Assembly: GCA_002633005.1 (NCBI GenBank)
Contig: NMRA01000474.1
Location: forward strand, 275,409-339,408
Origin: Phoronis australis
Lineage: Eukaryota; Phoronida; Phoronidae
Length of the DNA: 64,000 bases
Direction: 5' to 3'
Below the pieces are notes generated by a model that saw nothing but the letters and a program-made list of their open reading frames with translations, had not been told where the DNA came from and made no database searches. Of this stretch, positions 1 through 10,486 are shown piece after piece (the first letter of the stretch is position 1; the number at the start of each line of letters is the position of its first letter). The position numbers and the translations under genes are program-made.

Positions 1-928
1 GGAGCACGGAATCTAAGTCAGGCATGAGAGATGGTTGGGACTTGGCGTACAGGCCGACGTCTGAAAATGCTGTAACTAAACGAAAACTTCCTTGAGGTTT
101 CTTGACTAGAAACGAAGGATTAAGATATTCTACTGTGATACCAACATCCTCTGGACGGGCGAATACTTCCAGTAGCTCCAGCTCGTTGAATGTTTGTTAC
201 AATTCCAGGAGCTTTTCCTTGGAGTATTGGGGGAGGCAACCTTTACTCTGTGGAGGTTGCTTAGGACCCATGTTGACAATGGCCTCGAACGGGCCTGCGG
301 CGCCATTGTACACGGGGTATTGCGGATCAAATACGTGAGCTAATTTGCGATGCAGGGCCTGGAACCTGTAACGATCTGCAGCATGCAAAATATTATCGGG
401 ATCAACGGCAACAAAGCGATGGAGATCCAAGCTAGTTTTGGGGGATGAGGTACATTGGGTGGCTGTCGGGGATCCAGATGGAACCTCCGAATGAGTGAAC
501 ACAGCGTGCACCTGGCAAAACTGATCATCTCATCGCAAAAATCATGGTTCGTCGGTGTTGTTGAGCAAGCGAATCTTGCCATTAGTAGGAGCAAGAATGG
601 TGGGTTTTGGCCATAACTGGGAAACACCCGTGGAGCGGAGGCTAACGCTGTCGGAGCGAGGTTTGATGGCAAGATGTTCTTCAGGATCGGTGAAATCGGA
701 CGGTGCCTCCAACTCACCACGCCATATGGCAGTCATGTGAGGGGGAGCACGTAATACTTGGGACAGCCGTGATGTGGGTCGTGGGCATTGGTTTACGGGT
801 TGGCCATGCGTGTATGTAGATCCGTCAGCCAACGTCATAACTGGGGTTGTTTCTAATACGTCTACGTCAAGGGACTTGATAACAAGACCGTCAAAAATGA
901 AGGAATGTTTGTTACGCCAATCGAACAT
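1..928 (-). pseudogene. Gypsy-type retrotransposon pol fragment (post-protease linker and start of reverse transcriptase), broken
   Basis: One reading frame runs leftward from 928 to the window edge and is interrupted by three in-frame stops (542-544, 530-532, 197-199). After the last stop it reads the N-terminal part of a Ty3/Gypsy reverse transcriptase: [20 protein letters not shown], then [17 protein letters not shown] and [14 protein letters not shown], which is the standard fingers motif run. Upstream in the same frame are LAHVFDPQYPVYNGAAGPFE and, before that, a stretch starting MFDWRNKHSFIFDGLV, which in these elements follows the aspartic protease. No frameshift is needed between the parts, so decay has been by point mutation. 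The catalytic palm, RNase H and integrase would lie left of position 1 and are not visible. Element family is recognised from motifs; the exact clade is not determined. No LTR was found to the right. Confidence 0.8.
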
Positions 929-2034
929 CCTAGTTTACTATGCAATAGGCCTAACCAATCAGAAAAACAAGTCGAAGGTCATTGAGTGCAAACTAAAATT
1001 TTGAGCTAGAGACTTCAAAATTACAACTGTTTAGTAAATGTGATTGAGTTTGAATTCTAAATTATGAGGTCATTTGGTGCACCCATGGGGTCATTAGGTG
1101 CATTTTTCTTCTGAAAGTTTGACCAATTCATTCATGTTGTATTCTAAAGTGCTTAAAGTAAAACATCTGTGATTCTTAACATTAACCACACTTTTAATCC
1201 AGCTTACAATTATTCCTCATCCGTTCTCACAATGCACCGAAAGAGGTCAATTAGTGGAAAGGTCATCAAAATATTAACATGTTATTTTTCTTACAGTTTT
1301 AGAGAATTCCTTTTCAAATTGGTTAACGGGTTGCTGTCAGTAACTTCCCATAACATATCGTTTAATACACGCGCGCAGAGTCCATTATTGTCACGCCGTG
1401 ACAATAATCTTTCTAGTTTTCCTCCTGTAAGGCACATTCCAACACTTAGAAAAATAAGAAAATAAATTAACGTAACAGTGTGTCTCAGTTGTTCAACCTA
1501 AATTTTCTTAGAAAGAAAATAACTGTAATTTTGAAATAAGCCCTTCAAATTCCCTTCCCAGAAGTTCCCACAAGTCCAAATTAGTTCTGCGTCACACTAG
1601 CCAGTAATTATGCAACCAAAATGTCAGCCTTGTTTACGCCACCCTTTTAGTTGATCTATAGCTGAAATTTTTGAACAGCAAAATGTTTACCAACTTTCTT
1701 CTTTGAATTAGCCAGTTAACAAAACATCTATATATAAATAGAAGGAAACAGAAATTGTCTTAAATTCTAAATGATTGATATTTAGCTATTTCATTACAGT
1801 TGGCAGGATATATACATGTACATGTAACGTGTTACATCGATAGTGAACCATAACTTGCAGTAGCGCTCGTACAGACAACAGTGCAAGTATGCGTGTTGTC
1901 AGAATAAGCCATTAATTTTCTAATGACACTTGTAACTGTATGGCGTGGATGGGAGCGAAGTAGACGCGAGTGCAACCTCTCTCCGCTCAACCGTGCAGTT
2001 TCGCATCCGCCACAGCCCGTTTCGTCAGAAACTG
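929..2034. other. Non-coding stretch between retroelement relic and defensin-like gene
   Basis: AT-rich sequence with short chance frames only. It holds a tatatata run near 1730 and tacatgtacatgta near 1814, motifs that recur all over the window. It should contain the distal promoter of the gene that follows. I see no conserved protein and no RNA gene here. Confidence 0.5.
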
Positions 2035-2040
2035 TATAAA
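2035..2040 (+). promoter_or_regulatory. Probable TATA box of the defensin-like gene
   Basis: TATAAA lies in the context actgtataaatc. A transcription start about 25-30 bases downstream (near 2065) would give a 5' non-coding exon ending at the good splice donor AAG/GTACGT at 2226/2227. The signal peptide exon follows after a 300-base intron. A TATA box is common in inducible secreted peptide genes, but use of this one is inferred. Confidence 0.45.
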
Positions 2041-2064
2041 TCTACACCTCCTTCGACAGCAATT

Positions 2065-2226
2065 ACGCCCCTGGACAACACTTCTTTATTTGCGCCCCCT
2101 CCTTCGATTGATTCCACACGATCGTAAGACTTAAGCAAGATAAGGAAGGGTGTTAGCATAATCTAATTCCGCTTCGTCAAACCTTTGCTCCTTGGCAACT
2201 CAATAAATAAACTAAAGCTAGGAAAG
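2065..2226 (+). other. Probable 5' untranslated exon of the defensin-like gene
   Basis: The right end is set by the donor AAG/GTACGT at 2226/2227 and the matching acceptor tttcag at 2521-2526, which lies 13 bases before the start codon. The left end is only estimated from the TATA box. No open frame in it is needed for the protein. Confidence 0.35.
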
Positions 2227-2539
2227 GTACGTATTTTCAGGTAACTACCCGTTGTTAAGTTACAGGCGTATTTCAAATCCACAATTCCTCAGTGGCAATT
2301 TTCAGTGACGTAGATGTTTGACTCTTTAACTGTACCTTGAAATCTAGGGGACACAGGGAGTGCACATTTGTTTCAATTTGCACTTCGCAATACGGAAAGG
2401 TAGTTGCTTTATGGAGCAAAAGGAATTGCGAACACCTATTCACATTTTGTTTTATCTCATGTGCAGCGCTTGTTTCTCCTTTTATTTTCTTGTTTCTCAA
2501 TAACTTGATCTGACATTGAATTTCAGAAAACTAGAAGTC

Positions 2540-4626
2540 ATGAAGTGCATCGCGGAACTCATTGTATTGGTACTGGCTGAGGGCTGCATCCAGGCGCAGC
2601 TGGTAGATAGCGAAGACGGAGGTGAGAACAAAAACTGTCAGTGCTCTGAGCCAAGTTTTGCAAGAATTTCGCAAGTAAAATTAAAGTGATCGCTGTCCTT
2701 GTAATGCCTGGCGATATCTCATGAAGTATTGCGTTTTCGCGAGTTTCTTTTGTCCGTCTGCAGAGTGCCAGTCTGGTCGAGCTTGTGACATGGATGAATA
2801 ATTTGGTACCCCTTCAAATTTAAAACTGCATTTCGTCCTACAGTTTAGCTGACTAAAAGAAAATCGAATTTGGACTTATACTCTAATAAAATCGGTCTCG
2901 GAATGTTTCTTACTGCGGTGACATTCTATTTCCGCTACCAACAAAATATCTGAACCACCCACTACTCAAAATGGTCTTAGAGATTTTTGGATTTGACAAC
3001 CTTGAAAATGCGCATTACAAAAACACGCATGTATGCATTGTTTGTGACTTGAGTTCCCAACTCAAGATCAGACGAGAATGCTCATGAGTCATGTTTCAAA
3101 ACCCCATGACGCTTCGGTTTAGAAGTCGACAATGACAGCTAAACAGCGGTGAAATGAACCTTTTAGCTTTCCCTTCCGTCTTTGTATAGTCTGCGTGATC
3201 CCATTTTGGAATCCAAGTAATGATCTTAAGAAAATTAATTTTCCTTTTCTATATATTACTTTATGAATAACTAAAATGATACCCACTAGTTCTTAAGCCA
3301 CCGGGAGGTGGCGCTTCAAAACTGTATGATGACCAATCGGGTCAATTTGAGCCCACTTCCAGTAAGTTTATTTTCTCTGCTTTTGCTCATCAGCCAAACC
3401 GTTAAGAACGATGTTGGCAGACCTTCTGCGTAGCTCTGCATCTTATTTTGTCCCTCTTTGCTTATGCAGGGGAACTCGGAGGTTGTTTCCCAATGAATGT
3501 TGACTCTGAAAAAAATAGCAGCCCCGACAATATTGTTGGTTCGCTACATATATTTATCCCAGGCTTCATTTCCGTCTGCTTTTTCTTCGAAATCTACTAA
3601 GTGTTGGATTTAGTTCGGACAGGCGACTGGGCCCGTCTTTGGCAATGAAAGGTGTTCATTTTTGCATATAAATTCACAGGCCTCCTCGTTTTCCATTTTT
3701 ACTGTGTTTTGACCCTAAGTGGCACCATGAGCTTCCTTGCAAAGTAATTGAATGTTGTCGCACCCTATCTGTGCTGTTGTCATAGCGTTCGCCCTATGAC
3801 ATGTCTCGACGACTGGTTGGTGATAAGCAACCCCAGAACTAATCTCCTCGCCGACGAGAGTTTGTTATGGACCTTTTGTTCGATCTAGGCTTCATTGTAA
3901 ATGTAGATAAGTCTGAAATAAATGCCCACTTAAACTGTGTGTCATATCGTGATTCTGTTTCCATTCGACAAAGGTCTGCTTTTTCTATTCGAGACTAAGT
4001 AGCTTTTCTCAGAATTTCGGCTGCGTGCTTATTGCTGGCTCTCCTTACGACTCGACACCTTCTAGTCACGTTAGGGAGGATCACATCTTGCACAGACCAG
4101 GTATTGAAAATGACTCCGAATCAAAATTTAGGTTGTTGATACACCTGGAGATTGGTTCTATCCACGTTTACCCTGAATTTAAACGTGATCCGGAAATTTC
4201 CATCGCTTCACGAACTGCACTGACGCTCTCAGTCGTTGATAATAATTGATAACATTCTGTTCTCTTCACACACTTCAGTTTATTCCCACGTACTTTAATC
4301 TTTCCCTTACAGAACGCACCTCCTCTCCAGCATTTGTTATGTAACTACATGTGTTTCTGTGACTTTCTACATTATGCTCGTTTTATTTCAATGTCGCAGC
4401 CCACCCCCCTCGCCTCCGAACCTCGAACGCGAGCTGAAGCTGCACACGTTTACTGTTAGAATTGTAAGAATGAAGTACGACTGAATTTTACAAAATATTC
4501 CGTTCTATTTCAGTTGCACAGCAAAGATTCTGCAGAATTTGTATTGGTACCAAGTGCATTGTAGATTGCAAGAGAATAGGCAATAACGGGGGATTCTGCG
4601 GCAGTTCTGGTTGTACCTGTGGGTAG
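2540..4626 (+). CDS. Secreted CSalpha-beta defensin-like cysteine-rich peptide, three coding exons
   Basis: Coding exons are 2540-2621, 3290-3361 and 4514-4626, joined in phase 1 at both introns (donors GAG/GTGAGA and CCA/GTAAGT; acceptors cactag and tttcag), giving 88 residues. Residues 1-19, MKCIAELIVLVLAEGCIQA, form a signal peptide with likely cleavage after Ala19. Residues 20-56 are an acidic, glycine-rich propiece (LKPPGGG, LYDDQSG) ending AQQR. The C-terminal 32 residues hold seven cysteines spaced C-x2-C-x4-C-x3-C-x9-C-x4-C-x-C. The CxxxC (CIVDC) plus C..CxC (GGFCGSSGCTCG) pair is the CSalpha-beta fold signature, and GFCGSSGC fits the defensin gamma-core GxC..C. The last part has four basic and one acidic residue, as expected of a cationic antimicrobial peptide acting on microbial membranes or lipid II. 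The same fold occurs in ion-channel peptides, so antimicrobial activity is inferred. The start is the only ATG before the signal sequence. An odd cysteine count is unusual for the family. It stands alone in this window, with no tandem copies. Confidence 0.75.
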
Positions 4627-4657
4627 GTAAGTAAACAAAATGTACAAAACCACGTAA

Positions 4658-4663
4658 AATAAA
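4658..4663 (+). terminator. Poly(A) signal of the defensin-like gene
   Basis: AATAAA lies 32 bases after the TAG stop and is followed within 20-30 bases by a GT/T-containing stretch (cccttgttccg). This gives a short 3'UTR. However, the stop codon is followed at once by a consensus donor (TAG/GTAAGT), so splicing in the 3'UTR may remove this signal in some transcripts. Confidence 0.45.
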
Positions 4664-4679
4664 ATAATTGCCCTTGTTC

Positions 4680-7340
4680 CGCAACTAAGCCGCTTTGATC
4701 AGCACCCAGCATCAACAATTTTGACATTTTTTTATCCAAAAGCTTCACACACTAATGTAACAACATTAGCAATAGTCACCAATTTCTTAGTTGCGAGTGG
4801 TGTGTGGTTTTGGGTCGAAGCCAACTTCTCGAACCTCATGAGTGCAATCACTTCCTGTCGACCTGAGTACCACTGCATCATTGGATCGTTGGGGCGGGAG
4901 AAAAGCGTGCACCACTTTAACGCACAAAACGGTGACTTTCTGAAATATAAAAGTACATGCATTTTGTGTTACCGCATCAATTGTAAAAAAAACACAAACT
5001 AGGGCCCATTATGCCTGTTTAACCTATCCATATCTCAGTCATACGACGGAAGGACAATGTAATATCCGATCTCAGAAATGTCCACGTCAGTTTGTGGGGT
5101 CAAGTTAATGAGTGATGACACTGCAATGTAACGCATACAATGATGAATAGATATGAAGTTTTTCTGAGTTCCTCGACCCAGTGGATCAATTCTGTAAATT
5201 CAGTCTCCTCTCACACTTGGACTCAGAATTTTCCTAAATCGTTCGCGTACTTGAGTGTCGTTCATGAGTCTCACGTGTAATCAACTTATTTTTTATGAGC
5301 TCCTTTTTATCATTGACAAACTTTAGAAATGTAACTAAACACTGAGCGTTTAGTTGAATGTAAATAAATACTGGCTTATTCCCAAATTTAAGGCGTTGTC
5401 TTAACAGTTCACTACGCATTGTTAATAATCACAGACACTCTAAAGTGTTTTAAAAGTCTGGTCTGTACTCCACCTGTTGGTCACGTCATGTGATATATTG
5501 GACATAATTCCAAAACAATTTCTGCCCCCTACCGGGTCTCGAACGAGCTCCCCCCATTTGTCGAAGTCGGCAAAAAGGTCCACCTCAGAGAAAGAAAAAG
5601 ACCAAGGGAATGAGACAAAAGTCCACTAAAAAGGCACAAGCGCGCAATTCACAACTGTGGACGTGGTGCACCATTTTTTAGTCTTTTGGATTTTTTTTGT
5701 CTGTAAGACGTCCAGAAAGTCGGAAATTCGAGCCCGCCATATTAAAGGCTGGGTGCGCACATGTTGTGTATTTTGTTAAAATTTCAGTTCTAGTGGTCTG
5801 TCTTTACGCGGCACAACCTAACAAGGATAGTTCTTTATTAGTGAAAATATAAATTTCGCAAGTTCACGATCATTCCACATCAGCTGAGCAACACAAGTAC
5901 ATGTATACCCAAACAGTGGCACGTGCCCGGAGGTGCAAATATAGTATCCAGTCCGATCTATCATCTAATAGTTGCCATGGCAAATGAGGCAAGAAAGAGA
6001 AAACTACTCATTTATAATGTAAAAACAGATACCAAGTGAAACAACAATTTTCAAGTTACAGTTAGTAATGTCCTTTTGCTTTGTTGATGGAAAAAGCAAT
6101 CAAACTGTTCAAAATAAATTTCAACAAATAATGTTTTTGATGAAGTTTAAAAAAAAACATTGCTAAAAGAATGCCACATTAGTCAAATAGTGCTTCATAG
6201 TAAAGAGAAAGGTTAAGTGTTGGAAAAAGAAAAATTCTCTGAGTAAAGATCGACGCAAATACACAAAATATTTAGGTGCCTGACCCTTTTTGGATTTTTT
6301 ATGCAACTGGGCACAAGCGACTTCGCAACATTTATGGAATTACTTTGTAGTAAGTTACAAAATATGTGATTTTGCTATGCTGTTCGTATTGGGTCATGTC
6401 GACACTGTTACTGGAAATATACTCTTTGAGCTAAAACTACATGTACAACTCTGACTTGTATCAAGGAGTGTTGTATTACACTCCTTTCCTGAAAATGCAT
6501 CACTCTAATTATGTGTCCATCTGCACTAAACACAAGTGTCTTTCATTTTGTGCTCGGGTATATCTCTACTATAATTCCATACATGTAATTACTGTTTTAA
6601 ACTTCATTTTCATGCAAATGGTAGGCCAACGACATTGGTGACATTTACACAGTTAAGTAAATGTACTGACAACCAAGGAAAAATAAAAAAAAACTGTCAA
6701 AGCAACTTCCATTTGTTTCTTTATTGCTGCATTTCTCGCACCTATGGGTGTACATGTAGATGGCTGCAAGTTTGGGTTTTTATCACGTTCAAAACGAGAT
6801 TTTAGCATAGAATAGCCTCGCTGAGTGGACAACTGAACATTGACTGCTTGGGTAAGCGTTGGTATCAGATTCGCCAACAGACATGAATGAGTTTTTGGGG
6901 ATGTATCTTGTGTGGAAAATTTTTGGACTGTTCACGATGTACCGAGTGTCTAACGAGCTAAGTGCGCACCAATCTGCAGCGTACAAAGAAATATCATTTT
7001 TGGGCGATTGTGACACAAAACTCTCACGACTTTGAGAACTTCAAATTACTAACATTTGTCACCTACAAATTGTTCTCAATAATCTTCCTAAACCCATTCA
7101 GAAGTGGTGTTGTTATATTGAAAGAATTGGAAGATCGTTATTGCTTTAAACCAAGTTTAAGTGTTTTCAAGTTGTCTTGTTAAGACGAGGTTATTTAAGC
7201 ACCGTGCTCGAAAGAACTGCCAATCTAATTAAACCCAGCATTCACTTCTCGTCTGAGTAAGGAACAAGTTTAGGTCAAAGGTCGTACACCAATTATGGGA
7301 TCAACCAAATCTTAATTTCTTTGCCGGAATGTGGTTTACA
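4680..7340. other. Intergenic stretch with one repeat-like segment
   Basis: There is no recognisable gene. The frames at 4721-5002 and 6441-6641 have no conserved motif and no good splice borders. The only structured part is 5521-5760, described separately. Confidence 0.4.
5521..5760. repeat. Repeat-like segment: tRNA-like B-box plus decayed copy of the 55.76-kb exon
   Basis: On the minus strand 5530-5548 reads ctcgttcgagacccgg, close to an RNA polymerase III B box (GGTTCGANNCC) as in tRNA-derived SINEs; I did not find a convincing A box. Immediately right, 5570-5655 resembles 55750-55865: both have aaaaaggtc..cctcag, gagacaaaagtccacta and caattcaca.ct in the same order and spacing apart from small gaps. 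The copy here carries in-frame stops, so it is either a mobile repeat or a dead partial copy of that exon. Confidence 0.35.
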
Positions 7341-10300
7341 TAGTCGGTGGGCCAGATTTTGTAGGGCCTCTAGAAAATGGTTTTTGTGAGTACTTTAGGG
7401 GGGCAATTTTATTTTGGTGTTTTTTAATTCATTTATTAGAGTGTTTTTAAAATCTAAAAAGTTCCCACATATAATGTTGCATATTTTTGAGAAATTTGAG
7501 TTTGAAGTTACATAATAATCACCAAAGAGCTTAGTAAACTTATATTTGTAAAAACAACAGTTTTGGTGATTTTTTTGTAAAACAAGGAATATGGTCCCAT
7601 CAGTGCCATTGTATTGAACAATATTAAACTCACATTACACGTTTTACTATTGTAAATTAATTGTAAAAAGTGAAATTTAAAAAACGTAAAGAGACTCCTA
7701 GTGGCAAAAAATCAAACTAAGTCTGATTGTTACTAGGAAGTTATTCTGGCATTGTCAGGCAATAAAAATAACACAAAACACTTGAGACTGGGCAAAATTT
7801 GTGCCTCAATGACTAAAACATTGACTAATGGTGTAAAATACAGCTTGTTTGCATAATACACCAGAAATATGTTATAGTACAAAAACAATATAGTTGAATG
7901 ATCTCTGTGAATGTGCACAAAGACTGTATGAAAATCAGATTATTCTGACAGCGTTTATCAAGCAGTATGAGACAAATACATGACAATGATCAAAGTATGT
8001 ACTTTCTATGACTTACTCAACAAATAAAATTAACTATTTAATACAAAAAGGAAATAACGGGGTAAGGTTGGAGGTCTATTAAGGGTTACTTGTCAAAGAA
8101 CTATCCAATGTTATGCAGTCAGTGTTGCTGATGTTACTACAGTTGTCACAGCTGCACATTTCTGTACAGTTTGACCCAGCATTGCAGCGCAAACTCAGTT
8201 TCCCAGCACACATGTTCTTTTTGCACTTGCAGCGTACTGTCAATGGAGATGCGGTCATTGCTATACATATTAACTGCAAAGCTCCACCGCCAAGGGGCCA
8301 ACTATGGTCGATTAGAGAGGGTACAACACTGCACACTGGATTAGCCCGCAGGCAATGAAGGGTCAAACACTAAGTCCTTGTTTGGAGGCGGGCACTATTT
8401 GGGCAAACGTTTGATTCAAAATATGTTATAATGGGCTGTGTTAATTAGAGTCAGCCTGAGCAAGTGAATAGTTGAACACTAGCCTCAATTCAATTTCGTA
8501 TCTCTTAGTCGGGCACAAACTACAACACTGAATAGCTTCAACAATATTTCTTAAGATTGCCTGTCCAAATAACTTCATGCACACCAGCTTTCTGAAGAAC
8601 AGCTGTCTTGCTTTAGTTTTGAAAGGCAAATGACATCTCCTTGTGTTAGAAGCTTCGATTCAATGAACTCCAAACAAAACTGTAGAAAAACATCTCTGAA
8701 AACTGTGAATTCGTCACTCTTCACAATCGTTGTCTTTCTATTTTTTACAGCATGATGATCTGTGGTACTTGGCTTCTAAGACACAAGGTCTTTATCTTTG
8801 AATTTCATTTGCATATTCAGGGCTCTGGACTGAGCTGTTGCTTTCGATACAAGTCCAACTGAAAAAAACCCGAACTGTTAACACTAATTTAACATTCAAC
8901 TATGAGTGAGTTGGCATGCAACTTTTTCAGACGGACTTATCAGGAACTGATCCACCACCAGCCTAACAAATTTACATGCCGTCTGATCTGTCGCCTAATA
9001 ATGTTGATCGTCTAATAATTAGATCAGTTGATGCAACTGAAAAGAAATCAGCTGATATACCAGTGCAGTGATTGAAATTGAATTTTTTTAAATCAGATGC
9101 TCAAACCATAGTCAATCAATTTACACTTAAGGTAATCGACGTTTGACGAAATGGACAGTGGCTTCCATCGTCCTCAAATTTTGACGGTGACGATGGCCAC
9201 TTAGGCACTTTAATTTAATTATCATTGCAGCTACCTAAGTAATTAATGTTTACAAAAAATCGAGACTACGGCAGGGGATGACGGCCACTTGGGTATGTTG
9301 TTTGCAACCATCTACTCCATTTAACATTCTCAAAAATTTTTGACTTAAAGTGCTTTAAAATCACACCCACAGTATAACGCCATAGGATTATCCCTTAGCG
9401 CAAGCAGTGTCGATGTGGCAACTGAATGGAGTGTTCGAAAAACAGGATTGCAGGAGTATTTGTTTAAGCTGGGAACAAATGAAAACATTAACAACCTCCT
9501 CAGAGGCATCTCACTACGCGGTACTTCTAAACTTATAGGAACATAACTTGCCGAAAAGTATCCGGCATATGGAGTACCTATGGAATGATCATCGTCTCTA
9601 CTGGGTCAGCAGTATTGTCTAAGGCCTAGGCAGCCAAGGGGCTGAACAAGTTAAAAAACAACTGGTGATAATACTGAAACACACATGGAAAACACCAAGA
9701 TGTATTTTTAAAAAACACGTACCTGTTTTTGAAAGCTATACTTCTTTCTCTTTCTTGAAATGTGGCCCATAATGTACTTTTCCTGCTAACAAATGATGCA
9801 CTCATGTTTCAGAATGTTCCTATCTTGTTCAGGTTAATTGGGTGTTTCAGATTTTGGAAGTAATTGATTTTCTTGGGAAATCTTGGATAACATCTGTATC
9901 ACTTTCAGCAACTTCAGCTTTAGTACTACTGTTGGTGCCTTGAAACGTTGCTATGCCGTTCTATGTCCTTTCAATTTTCTGGTCTGACACTTGGTATTCT
10001 AGTCTATAGCACTCAGCAGTATACTGTGTAGGCTACCAGGGCATGCAGCTGTTTTCTGCACAAACGTTTGTGACACCTCTTCTTCTTTTTGATCTACTGA
10101 TCTACAGAATTCCACAGTCAATCCGCTTTCGTCAGGAAGCTTTCCTAAGCTTCTTTAGGCTCTGACATCACAATTTTGTGCTGTTTGATAAACCTTGAAT
10201 TATACAGGCATCACACTCCATGGGAGCAGCCATAATGAAGTAACTAAGCACAATACTATCTGGCTCTCTGATTGGTCAATTCAATAGAAAAGCACCATCA

Positions 10301-10486
10301 AGTGGCAGGAATGTGCACAAATTTTGTGCAACAAAAACACCTTTTTTAAAATAATGTGCAAGTGTAGACGTGGGAACTTTTTGGAATTTGGTTAATAGGT
10401 ATATTATCTAGCCACATAGAAAAAACTAGGTTGCCCCCCGAAAGTACTCACAAGGATGAACGCTATGAGATCTGGCCCACCGACTA
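7341..10486. mobile_element. Degraded DNA transposon with long terminal inverted repeats
   Basis: The left end reads tagtcggtgggccagat, then ttgtgagtacttt.ggggggcaa, then aaaaagttcccaca. The same three blocks occur in order on the opposite strand from 10486 down to about 10340, so the arms are about 150 bases with one 12-base gap. The outermost TA at both ends could be a TA target duplication, but the exact ends are uncertain because gtggtt is also found just outside each arm. Inside, the minus strand carries decayed coding sequence: a CIIQ-type cysteine region near 10190, then multiple stops, and a C-terminal cysteine-rich motif at 8079-8366. The superfamily is not identified. It is surely inactive. 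Confidence 0.6.
8079..8366 (-). pseudogene. C-terminal cysteine-rich domain of a transposon-encoded protein (remnant)
   Basis: The frame contains CKCKKNMCAGKLSLRC followed by CTEMCSCDNCSN. This is the C-x-C..C...C-x..C..C-x-C..C-x-N arrangement seen at the C-terminus of a large family of invertebrate repetitive proteins, preceded as usual by a Trp/Leu and a MTASPLTV-like segment. It sits inside the inverted-repeat element and on the same strand as the other decayed coding pieces between 8440 and 10250. The start methionine shown by the open frame is not the original one, since homologous coding continues upstream through stops. Confidence 0.5.

Noticed and set aside
1945-2127. Open frame over the defensin promoter
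   Set aside because: It overlaps the TATA box and 5' exon, has no motif, and does not join the downstream exons in phase.
4025-4249. Open frame between defensin exons 2 and 3
   Set aside because: It lies in the intron, lacks cysteines and lacks usable splice borders. The phase-1 join of 3361 to 4514 is complete without it.
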